The notes beneath the pieces were generated by a model. It searched no databases and was not told the DNA's origin. It saw only the letters and a list, made by a program, of their open reading frames with translations. Source: Schizophyllum amplum (Eukaryota; Basidiomycota; Agaricomycetes; Agaricales; Schizophyllaceae). From it: a DNA stretch of 64,000 nucleotides. The stretch's first letter is position 1. Each line of letters begins with the position of its first letter. The stretch covers positions 903,052-967,051 of the forward strand of contig VDMD01000009.1 in NCBI GenBank assembly GCA_007026445.1. The letters run 5' to 3'. Below are positions 24,194-35,700 of the stretch, in pieces. Made by a program: the position numbers and the translations under genes.

Positions 24194-25700
24194 TCAACAA
24201 TCGTAGTCAGACGGGGCTGGCACCGGCCTCGTCTTGACCTCCCAAATCCCATTCGCCCTCTTGGCGAGTCCACAAAAGAACACATCGTCCGACATGAAGT
24301 CCACCCTCTTCACCCCTTTTGCATACAACTCCCGATCCCCGCCGCACCGCGCTGTAAATGCGGCGCTGATGGCGTCACGGTCGTCCCCGCCGAGCACGTC
24401 GTTGTATAGGTCCGCGGCGTGGATGCGGCGGTGCAGCGCGCGGTGTAGGCCCTCGAGCACGTCGAGTATAGTGATGCCCGCGGGGCTCCCGGCGCGCACG
24501 TGCACGAGCCAGGGGAGGCGTGGATGGAGGAGCGTAACAGCGTGCGCGGGGGGCGAGAAGGCGAGCTGGTAGAGGTCGGGGAGGGCGGCGGTGCGATGTT
24601 GGAGGGGGAGGTAGACGGTGTCTGGGGCGGGGGTGTTGCGAAGGTCGTAGGTGATGGGCGGGGTCTTGGTCGGGTGGTGTTGGAGGAGGGCGTGGAGGGT
24701 ACGGGGGCGGTTCAAATGGGTGGCTGGGGGTGGGAGTGTCAGTGCCCGGTGTGTTGGATGCGGGCGAAGGTGAGACGCACTGGAGCTAGAGAAGAGGCGA
24801 CGGTAGCTGAATTTGCGGCGCTTGGGGCGGAAGTCGGGGCGCCAGTCGTTGGGGCGCGCTGTGCGAGAGCTCCTGTCCAGCACCGCGATGCCTGGGGCGA
24901 GGGGATGCGGGTGGGAACCGATAGGCGTGTGAGACGCGGAGGACGTCTTTGACTTATGAGAGGTGTGGGAGGCGCGGGAGGTGTGGTTTCCGTAGGCGCG
25001 CGGGTGGGCATATGAGGCGGGGAGGGATGGGACTGAAGCTGCGTAGGAGGGCGGCGAGCGGTCGGACGACGCTCGTGCGAGCATGGAGGGACGATGGTTG
25101 CCAGCATCGGCGGCTGGGAACATGCCGGGGGCGTCGCCGTCGGGTGGAAAGGACTGGTAGGTCCAGTTCGGTGCAGTGTGCTGTGGAAAGTCTCCGCCGA
25201 AGTCGTATGGGGTGTATCTCCAGGAGTTGGGGAGTTGCTGTGGCTGGGAGCGCGTGGACCAGACATTCGGGAGCTGGTACGCGTTGTATGGGGCCGACCA
25301 TGGGCTGGCGATTCCTGACTGTGGGTCAGGGAGCTGTTGGGGGTTGGACGCCGTCGACCAGTGGGGGAGCTGCTGTGGCTGAGAGTGCGCAGACCATGGG
25401 GGGAGCTGCTGTGGCTGAGAGTACACAGACCATGGGGGGAGCTGCTGGGTCTGCATCCCGGCTGACTGGGTCATATGTGGCCATCGGGGCTCGGAGGGCC
25501 CCCACGACGTGGGGTGTCGCTCCTGCGTGGCGCCGTTGGGATCGTACGTGTAATACGCGTCGGGCACGGGTGGGTTGCCGCGCTGGAAGGCGGGTAGAGT
25601 GTCTTGGGGGATGTCGAAGTAGCTGCATGGTATGGCCAAATGCCTTGAGCTGCTGGGCTCGTGCGTTATTATGTGGCACTCACTGCGTAGGTGCGCTCAT
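24194..25700 (-). CDS. DUF6699-domain protein with N-terminal PQQLPPWS repeats
   Basis: A basidiomycete protein ending in a DUF6699 domain; the role is not known. The start is a tiny 17-nt first exon with ATG at 25700; the next exon begins at 25622, and a second intron spans 24780-24724. The three exons total 463 codons (462 aa). The N-terminal ~200 residues are low complexity with an imperfect repeat around QPQQLPPWS and PQQLPxxWS. A Ser/His-rich basic stretch follows. The C-terminal ~150 residues carry the DUF6699 signature: LHALLQHH, then ITYDLR, then LPWLVHV, then ITILDVLEGLHRALH. No signal peptide or membrane segment is visible. Without the small first exon, translation would have to begin at a TTG or far inside. 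Confidence 0.8.
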
Positions 25701-26586
25701 GCTGGGGTTGTCCCGATCCTACAGCAGTATGCAAGGATATGAAGGGGGCACAAAATATTTGCAATCAGGAAGATGAAGGTATGGGAAGAGATGCAGGTGT
25801 GGGAAGAGCAGTCTTTGGGTCTGGCAGGAGAGGCATTGCCACAATACACAAGGACTGCCTTTTTGGGACAATAGCGACCGGGCGCTGATCCGGCTAGTCG
25901 CCGCGTGTTCTATCAACGTGGTCGTCTGTGGGCGGGTGGCGCAAGAGTTGAACTTGCCGCGTCCGCTGTGTTCGTCGCACAATGCATTTTCAGCAACATG
26001 GGAGCCGTGAGTATTACGCTATTCCCGAGCGTGATGGGCGTAAAGTCGGCTTGCCGCGGAATGGATGAAGGGGAGGATAGGCTGCCAACGGTAACCTGAG
26101 AGTTTCTGGCATCGCTTCTTTCTGTGCGACGCAGGCCTTCTACAATTTGGCTGAGGCTGTTGAGAATTTCGAGTCGAGGGGGAGTCGAGGTCGAGGATGA
26201 CTCACAACTGCCAATTGGCGCTCAACTGCCAGTGCTACCGGCATTTGATTAAATTCGGCCCGGAAAAGCCGTTATGTGGCGCTGTGTGGACCGTTCGATC
26301 AACGAGCGCGCTTGTCCGCGACCACCATTTGACCGACATCACCACTAGGACCGCGACTATCACTGGGCAGTCGGACGATTCGACCCCTTTGAAGCTTAGA
26401 GCTTGTTCTTTGACACTTGCTTGGATCGTACAACGCCTGCTTGACGCCCGTCACGAACGAGCACGATACACCAGCCACCCAACTCCACCCATTCGCCAGT
26501 CGAAAACCTCCTCGTCACTCTATCCCCCTCCGACTCCATCGCCTCCTATTCACACTCTCTAAATATATTGATACCACCATCTAACG
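25701..26586. other. Shared promoter region of divergent genes
   Basis: Nearly 900 bp between the DUF6699 gene and TFIIE-alpha. It contains one copy of the near-palindrome AGTTGAACTTG (about 25945) and a run of repeated CATTTGA/CAACTGCCA words near 26200-26250. A pyrimidine-rich stretch precedes the TFIIE start. No other gene is supported. Confidence 0.45.
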
Positions 26587-29360
26587 ATGGACACCGCCCC
26601 TGCTCCGACCGCGAGTGAGATACAGCGCGTGCTGAAGCGGCTGGTGCAATACGTCGCGCGGACGTTTTACGAGCCGAAGCATATTGTGATGATGGACCTG
26701 CTGGTGCGGAATCCGGTGTGAGTGGATGTTACTTCTGTCAACGGGTGAGCGGCGATGAGAGGAGAGGTCATGAGGGAAGAAACGCGACGTTGGAGTAGGA
26801 GGACGTGATGCTGCTACCCACCCCGCTCTTCTCTCCCCACCTGAACACTCCTTTGCACTATCTCAACACTTTTACTGTTGCCGCTATACATATATATCCC
26901 ACGACATACCCTTGCTAATACACGATATCTTCAAACAGCGTCAAAGACGACGAACTGGCGGGCATGATGGACATGAAGCTCAAAGACGTGCAGAAGATTG
27001 CGGCTGACCTGGCAAACGCGAGCTTGATCAAGATGTGAGTGGCTCGTTTGTTCTATGTAGTTCATCGGTTTGTGTGGTACACTGGTCTCGTGTGCGCCGT
27101 TTGGCTTGTCGAGTTCGTATCTTGGTGTCTTTCTCCTCATCCTGTCCCCCGACTACTCTCCCGTGCCAATAACGCACGTAATTTGAGGCCTACGCTGACT
27201 TCCTCGTCGAAACCGCACCCTATTTTCTTCAACAATTTCGAGAAATCGGCACAACCTAACCCACACCCAGGTTCCGCCAAAACGAGCTCAAGGACGGCGC
27301 ACAGCGCGCATCCCCTAAGACGTACTACTACATCGACTACATCCACTTTTGCAACGTGGTAAAGTGGCGCGTGTGGCGGATGCAGAAGAAGATTGACAGT
27401 TCGACGCGGAATGTGAGTGGCTGGTTGCGTGGCCGGCGTTCGTCCGATTATCGGCTCCGCTGCCTCATTTGTTCGCTTCTGATGTCGTTAATTGAGGAAA
27501 GAGGAGGGAATAGAAACTGCGAGAGCAGTAATGGGAGTGAGGTCGGACGAGGGACGTGGGGTGGGAGATGGAACGAGAGGGACCGGGAATAAAGTACCTC
27601 ACGCTAACACATACATTCAGGAACTCGAGAACAAGGGCTACCTATGCACGCAGTGCGGACAGACATATACGGCGTTGGAGGTGGATAAAGTGTGTCAATG
27701 CTTCACTACGCTCTTCACTACTTGCGCTCGCCCTCTTCTGCTACCCCACCCATCTTCTTTTCTAACATCACAACTTACTCCCACCTCTCAGGTCCTCGAC
27801 TTCCTCACCGGAGAGCTCATATGCGACGCGTGCAAGGGCCCCGTCGTGGAGCACGAGGGCGCGGGCGCGGAGGGTGGGAATACAAGGTTGCAGAGGTGAG
27901 TGGGTCAGGTTTTGATTATCTGGTGAGGGGTAGTGTGGTTTTTGTTGCTTTTCCTGTGATTGTCGTACGCGGTTTTCGTTGATTTCCGTGGGGTTTCGAT
28001 AGACGACACGTTAGGCAGACGGAGCTGGAGGTGGGGGACGACTAGGAGGCATGGCGTGGTGGCTGGGAAGACCTGGTTGCGCATGATCCTGATCGCTAAA
28101 CCGACCTCCCCAGATTCAATCAGCAAATCCACCTCATCACCAGCGGCCTCCGGCGCGTTGACGAGGCGGGTCGACTCCCTGGCTTCGACGTCGCGGCGCA
28201 CGTGAAGGCGGCACATGTCGATACGGCGCGCGGCAAAAACGAGGACTCATCCGGCCTCCGCATCGCCGGCTCCTCCGGCGCTGGCGCGCAGGACGCCGCC
28301 GTGGGCATCGTGCTTGCAGACGCGGGCGACGAGGCAGCGCGCCGCGCCGCTCGGGACGCTGCCGCGGACGCACGGCGACAGCAGAACGCGCTGCCCGCGT
28401 GGCATTTGAGGTCTACGGTGTCGGGTGGGCTGACGGCGCTGGGGGTGGCGGAGAGAGAGAGGGAGGAGAGGGAGAGGGGGGAGAGGGAGGCGATGATGAA
28501 TGGGGCGAATGGCAATACTGCGAGCAGTGCCGTTAAGGAGGAAGACCCGCTCAGCGGCTTCGGAGTCGTCGGGGCGCCGAGGAATGGGATGAGGAATGGG
28601 AGGGTTAAGATGGAGGATGCTGACGATGGTGTCGCGATGGATATGTCGCAGGGGAGCGCTATGCAGATGTCACAGGGAAGTGCCCCCGCAGCACCGGCGG
28701 CGGCGGACCTGGATATGTGGTACGCCGGTGTAGGCGTGGGCGGGGATCCGGGTCCGGCGGGTTATGGGGCCACGCCATTCGGTGGTTCGCACTTGTTCTG
28801 CACAGGCATAGTAAAGAGTGGCTAACAGATGCTTCCAGGAGCCCCAGATCCTTACGGCGACGATCCCGAGGATGATGACGACGACGGCCCGCGGTTCGCG
28901 ACCTCGCTCAGCGCGTGGCGGAAGCGGTCAAGGGAGGAAGAGGAGGAGGAGTTAAATGGCCCGCCAAGTAAGAGTGCGAGGGTGAATGGCGACGGGTATC
29001 CCGTGAAGGCAGAACCGGGCGAAAGCGACTTGTGGGGAGATCCCTCTGCCACAGCAAATGCATACAACGATGGCTCCATGGATGTGGATATGGCTGGAGG
29101 AGATGCGGACGATCCAATCGTGTATGGTGCGTGCTCCTTGCCTTCAATCATGGTCTCCAGCACTTCCATGGCATCCCCTCTCTCTTTCGCATCGTTTCTC
29201 GAACTTCTCAACAGTCTCATTGCCTACGCCCTTTTCTAACCCGACCCCAGTTCAAGGCAAGCCACTGCCGTACTCCGGCGTGACCGAGGATCTCTACGAG
29301 ACCATGACGGAGGAGGAGACGAACGTTTACGTGGAAATCATGCAGACGCGGGGCATGTAG
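26587..29360 (+). CDS. TFA1: TFIIE large subunit (TFIIE-alpha)
   Basis: General transcription factor that recruits and regulates TFIIH at RNA polymerase II promoters; nuclear. Eight exons join to 536 codons (535 aa). The N-terminal winged-helix domain spans residues ~10-105 (QRVLKRLVQYVARTFYEPKH; DELAGMMDMKLKDVQKIAADL). The zinc ribbon has CTQC near residues 132-135 and CDAC near 157-160. After it come a helical region (FNQQIHLITSGLRRVDEAGR), a disordered Ala-, Gly- and Met-rich middle, an acidic tract of Asp/Glu, and a C-terminal motif (GKPLPYSGVTEDLYETMTEE) typical of TFIIE-alpha. Intron 1 (26718-26938) is longer than usual at 221 nt. The gene is convergent with CSC1. Confidence 0.95.
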
Positions 29361-29778
29361 GGTAGCTTCCTCTGCTGCATTGTTGATGGAAGTTCTTTGA
29401 ATACGTTCATGTAGTACTTACATAGCTCGCCTCGTTGCCTACCTTCCGCGCAGGCCCAAGGAGCGTAGAGCTCGTGCACTCAATGGAAGGAACCATTGTG
29501 GGGGCTGCTACTTTGCGCTGGAATAGCGCGAGACTGACACTCAAGCCAGAGGTCGAGGTTAGGTTACACTAAGTATATACTTGCGACTCCGCTGTGTACA
29601 GTAAGTCTACTTGAAAGGAAAGTGCAATGAAATAAGTTTAGAAGGGTATCTGTTATGCAGTCACGTCATGAGCCATCTCTCGTCTCTGGCAATACTAGCC
29701 ACTGCCTCTCATCTGCTACATTCTCGACACAGTCATTTGAGAGGCTATGGTCGCCGAGTCGTCTACCTTCGTGCAGCT
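29361..29778. other. Convergent 3' intergenic spacer
   Basis: About 420 bp between the stop codons of TFIIE-alpha (+) and CSC1 (-), expected to hold both polyadenylation regions. No repeat or gene is seen. Confidence 0.4.
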
Positions 29779-32700
29779 TTAATCCTCCCTGATGATATCC
29801 GGCGGCGGGCCCAGGATCTCCACCTTGCCCTTCGGGTCGACGATGGCATCGTGCGTGCTGGCGTTCACGCCCGCCTCCTGGCATGCCCGCGCTTCTTCCT
29901 CGCCTGTAAAAAAAGAACGGGTTGGTCAGCACGTCGGACATGACGATGCACGAGAGAGGAAGGGCGGAGCCCATAACGTAGAAATACAATGAAGACACGC
30001 ACCATGCCCCAGGTCATCTGCCGGGATCCAAATGATGCGCTGTGGGCGCGACGCCGCCGGATGCGCGAACCCGTACTCGTCCTCAGACTTAGGCTGCGGG
30101 AATACTCGTGGAGCGCCTTTATCTGTACGCAGATAGAAAGGATGATAGGTCAGCAAAAAACACAGCCTCAGCATAAACCTGCGAACGCACCTTCCACCTT
30201 GCTCGGCGGGTACTCATGATTACCCTCGCCCGCCTCCACATCCGCCGTTGCGAAATCGCGCACAGTCACGTTAGGCTTCTCGTTCTTGCCCGCTGAAGGA
30301 TGCATAAGCGCCAAGTAACACGAACAAGCATATCGGCAGAGAATACCCACCGTCACTGGCGAACGTGGTCCTCCTCTTCTCGCCCTGCCCGTTGCCGAAC
30401 TGGCGAGCCTCGACCGCGCTCGACGCGCCTTTCTCATCCGCGGCCGTCGCGTAGAAGACACTCTTGCGGTTTTTCGCTTTGTCGGTCTCTTCGTCTGCAA
30501 GGTCAACATCAGCGGGAAGACTACCGCTGGACACAGCTAATGCATACCTTCGTCTTCCTCATACCCGAAGGTCTTGTCCTTCAACGAGAGTGGCAGGGCC
30601 TTCAACAGCGGTCCGTACGAGTTGACGAGGATGATGTTGTAGAATGCCTAATTGACCAGGTTAGCGTACAATACTGCGGGCGAAAGCATCCACTTACAGT
30701 GAAAATAATCAACACGACCATGAGCGCGCCCTCTGGCACTGCGCCCGCGTTCCCGTCCTCGTTGCGCACGAGGAAGAAGAGCGCGCAAAGGCAGATCTGC
30801 TGCACATACATGCCCACGAAAACGTGCTGGATCGCCTTCGGGAAGAAGAGGCCGCCGGTATCGCTTGCAGGTGTCTGCTGAAGCTGCCACAAGAACAGGT
30901 ACTTGTACAATTGGTAGAACGCGAAGAAGGTGAAGCATGCAAGGCCGTTGATAATGGGCGAGATAATAGAGTAGCCGATGGCTGGACGGGTGGTATGAGA
31001 CGTGAGCCGCGGGAGCAGGCCCATTGGCTGCGCAAATGACTCACCGATTGTGCTCAGCAAGGTGATGCCTGGGTAGAGCGTTCCCCACGCAACGCTGCGT
31101 CTGAAGAACATTCGTCAGCAGCCGACTTTCCCCACCTCATCCCTTCCTGACTATTGAGACAAGCCCCACTCACAACTCGTATTTGATCCCATATACCGCT
31201 CGCGGCGTACTCCCCAGAATGAACAGCTTCACGTAGTACAGCGCGAGCGGCACGATCTGCAGGAAGCCCGCGGCCGTGCCGGACAGGCCCTGTAGGATGA
31301 CGTAGCTGAAGTATATATGTTAGCCAGGTAGGCGAGGCGGCGAACAATGCATGGTGGTCTAGGCAGGCAGCACCGACTGCTGGCGATGAGATAAAGAGGG
31401 CAGCACCAAGTGGAAGGACATCGAGAGGACTGAATGAGGTGAAGAGTGCTCACGTCAAGAAAAAGTTACTCGCGCTTGGCAAGTTGCTCGCGAGCAAATT
31501 CGGTATCGACGTTGGGTTGTTAAGCAGGTCCTCCAACGACGCGATAATGCCCGAGGAGAGCGTGACAACGAGGAAGGAGTGGACGACCTGGAAAATGTGG
31601 TGTGAACATTGATACCGTGTGAGCATTGATAGGGGTAAGCATGAGTGAACGTGGGCATTAGAATATAAACATGAGTGTCGCATTGAGCGAGTGAACGACC
31701 AAGAGTCGACCAAGCCATGCCCAAAGAGACTTTTCAGTCAATCACTCACCTGGAAGATGAAATACCGCGTCATCAAGCTCAACTCAAGCCCCGTATACCT
31801 CGGTACGCCTTCGAATCGCGCTAACAGACGCAGAACAACCGGTAGCAGCGCCATCAGGATCGCGAGGGCCACCGGAGGCAGGATACCTATGGAAAAGGCG
31901 TGCGTGAGCTAGCTGACTCGCTTGCGGCCCCCCTCCCACTCAACCCCCTTCCCACTCACCACTAATAATACTCGTCACCACCCGCGGCAGCTTGCAAATC
32001 CACGCCAACCACGACGCCGTCCCGCACAGCGTGTAGATGTTGCTGACACCGCCGACGAACGCCACGGGGAAGGCCCACAGGATGATGAGGCCGGCGGTGG
32101 CGGCCCAGGAGATCGCGGTGCGGACGCGCGCCTCGTAGGGGTTCATGCCGACGTTGGCCCAGATGACGTCTTCGGGGGCGATCTGGGGGAGGAGGCGGTT
32201 AGGGGGGTGGGAGGGGGGGAGGGTTGTGTGTGTGGGGGGGGGGGGGAGGAGAAGGGGGGGAGAGGAAAGGGAAAGGTGAGAGGGAAAGGGAAAGGGAAAA
32301 GGGAGAGGAAAGGGAAAGGGGAGAGGGAAAGGGGAGAGGGAATGGAAAAGGTGAGAGGGGAGAGGAGAGAGGTGGTAGGGTACGATGGATGGGAAAGGGG
32401 GAGAGTAGCACCACTCGGGACATGGGAGCACGATCTCGGAGCCCGCCACCCACCTCGATGTACGTCTTGCTCATGCGGTACGGCTCGTGGTGTAGCAGCA
32501 CCTGCGCCGCCATGTGCGCGCCGATTTGCTTCTGGAAGGTGACGAAGGCGCTGGGGATTGGTTAGCCGGAGCCAGACAACCGCAACAGTGGTCAGACAAC
32601 CCGCCAACAATCAACAAACACCCAGCCACCCGCCACACCCAGCCACCCGCCACACCTGGCCACTCCCCACCCGCCACACCTGGCCGCTCCCCACCCGGCC

Positions 32701-35700
32701 ACACCGTCCACCCCCACAATCAACAAACACCCGACCACCCCGTCACTCACCTATTCAACGGCGGATACGTATCATCCTTCGTCGCCAGCCCCACCAGCCC
32801 GAGCGTCTGCTTGCCCACCCGCTTGCCGATCCCGCCCACGGACTTGCCCACGTAGGTCAGGTCCCGGCCCATGTCCTTGCCCGCTTGGAGCCCCGCGTAG
32901 CCGACCTGGAGGCCTGCGTTGCCGATTTGGAGGCCTGCGTTGCCGACTTCGCGGGTGACCTGGGAAGGGGGAGGGGAGGGTGAGGGGGAAGGGTGAAGGG
33001 GGAGGGTGAGGGGGACGGGTGAGGGTGAGTGTCAGCAAATGCGAGCGTTGACCCAAAGAAAAAAAAACCAGCCCCGCTCCACTCACCTGCTTGCCCACAT
33101 TACCGACCTGCTTCACGCCGTCGCCCATGTCGTCGAGCAGGTTGCGCCGCTGCCGGTCCGTCGTCGTGGTTTCCGTGCGCTGCATCGGGGCTGTGGGCGA
33201 ATGGGTTAGTAATACTAAGAGTAATTGATGGGAGTCGAAAGGGTGCGGGTTAGCAAGCGCCGAAAGGGGCGGGATAAGCGGAAGTGAGGGAGGGAAGGGA
33301 GGAAGGCGTATGGTGAATAGGAACGGACACCTTGGAGTGACAAAACGCCTTGGAGTAACAAAGCGCCTTTAGCGCACAAACATATCATAGACGCCTTGAG
33401 CGCACAAATGAACGATAGGCCGGGACTCCTGGTGTGAGAACCCGCACTCACCCCCCTCCAACGGCGGCGTCCCAGGATCGAACGACGGCCGGTGCGCGAG
33501 CATGTCGTCCGCGGATGGGCGAGAGACGGGTGACGCGCCGCCAGCGTTGTCGTCCGCATCCGTACCGTGCCCGCCCTCCGCATCCGTATCGTGCGTAAAC
33601 TCGGTCTCGTGCGCCCTCTCCGTCCCCGTCGACACCCGCAGCGGCTCCGTCCCATGCTCCGTCCCCTCATCCAGCGCCCCGCCGCCGACGTGGAAATGGT
33701 CCGGCTGTGCGAGGTATGGTTAGTATTTTCCCCAAAACCGATGTGGTTAGTATTCTCCCCAACACCGGTGTGGTTAGTATTTTCGCTACACCGTTAGCCC
33801 TTTTCGCCCGTCCCCCTCTTCTTCCTCCCTCCCCCTCTTCTTCCTCCCTCCCGCTCTTTCCCTCCCCCTTTTTTGCTTCCCCCCACTACCACCCTCCCCC
33901 TCCCCTCCACACCAAAACCCCCCTACCAAATACTAAAAACAAAATACCATACCAAACAAACCCCTCTTCAACTCACCTGCACATCCACCCCGCTCACCCT
34001 CCTCTCCTCCCGCTTCACCTGCGCGATCTTGGCGCGCGCGGTCTCCCGGGAGGCGGCCGAGACGCGCGCGAGGCGGGTTCTGTTAAAAAAAAAAGGGGGG
34101 GGGGTGGTTAGAGTTAGGTTCGTTGTAGGAAGAGGGAAGGGTTTGGTTGAGTAAATTATCAAGGGGTGGTGAGGGTTTGGTGAGTAAATTATCGAGGGGT
34201 GGTGAGGATGAGGGTGAGGGGGGGGAGGTTAGTTAGAGAAGGAAGGGGAAGGGGAGTTAGGTTAGGTTCGTTGTTCGTTGTGGTATATGGGGGCAAGGGA
34301 GGGGCGTAGGGGGAAGGAGAAGGGGAAGGGGAAGGAGAAGGAGAAGGAGAAGGGGAAGGGGAAGGGGAAGGGGAAGGGGAAGGGGAAGGGGAAGGGGAAG
34401 GGGAAGGGGAAGGGAAGGGGAAGGGGAAGGGGAAGGGGAAGGGGAAGGGGAAGGGGAAGGGGAAGGGGAAGGGGAAGGGGAAGGGGAAGGGGAAGGGGAA
34501 GGGGAAGGGGAAGGGGAAGGGGAAGGGGAAGGGGAAGGGGAAGGGGAAGGGAAGGGGAAGGGGAAGGGGAAGGGGAAGGGGAAGGGGAAGGGGAAGGGGA
34601 AGGGGAAGGGGAAGGGGAAGGGGAAGGGGAAGGGGAAGGGGAAATAGCGGGATGAGGGTAAATCACACGCAGGGTGAGTGCCAATGATGCGCAGGATGGT
34701 AGTCATTGAGGGCGGAGTGAGGGTAAAGCCAAGGTAATACCACACACTCACCTCCCCTCCTCCAATACCTCCTCCAGCCGCGCGATCTCCTTCCGGCAGT
34801 AGTCGATCGTGTCCACCTAGCGATCGTCAGCATTGCGTCCCAATACTTGTCAGTCATGAGCCCCGCATCCTATCAGCACCGCGTCCCAGCAGTCGTCAAC
34901 ACCGCACTCCCGACAATTGTCAACACCGCATCCCAGCAGTCGTCGCCCCGCATCCCAGCAGTCTGCACCCACGCATCCCGGCGTCCTGCCCCCCGCGTCC
35001 CAGCGCAGTCGTCAGCCGTGTGTCCCACGGCAGTCGTCAGCCGTGCGTCCCACGGCAGTCGTCGTCAGCCGTGCGTCCCAGCAGTCGTCAGCACCGCGTC
35101 CCAGCGCAGTCGTTACCCACGCATCCCAACATCCCGCTCTTCGCCATGAACAACGACGGCTCCGCCATGAACAACGACAGCTTCGCCATCAACAAGACGG
35201 CTCCGCCATGAACAACGACGGCTCCGCCATGAACAAACGACGGTTCCGCCATGAACAACAGGCTCGCCTCTTCTCTCCCCCACTTAAAAACAGGCTCGCC
35301 TCTTCTGCCCCCCCCTATCCCTTAAAAACAAGCTCGCCTCATTCTCCCCCCCCCCCCCCTTCCCTCAAATAAAAACGTTCCCACAAATAAAAACGAATGC
35401 ACCGATGTCACCCACCTTCTCCCCCCACAACCCCAAAAAGCCCAACCGGTGCGTCGGCCGCGGCGCGTCCTGCTCCGCTTGCTTGAGCGTCGCTTCGAGG
35501 TCGGGTGAGTTGTCGTGAGGCGACGAAGGGGAGGAGGCGGGTGAGTTGTCGAGGTCGGCGTTGGTGGTTTCATGAGGGTCGGAGTCTGTCGCCGCATCCG
35601 CAGCGTTACCCTGCTTCTCCTTCCCCGCCTTCCCGCTCTTCCCCTCCCCCTTCGCCGCCTTCTTCCCCTTCGCCGCCTTCTTCTGCGCCGCGATACGAGC

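Noticed and set aside
34257..34751. Long open frames on both strands over the (GGGGAA)n tract
   Set aside because: They arise because the hexamer has no stop codon in any frame. They lie inside a CSC1 intron.
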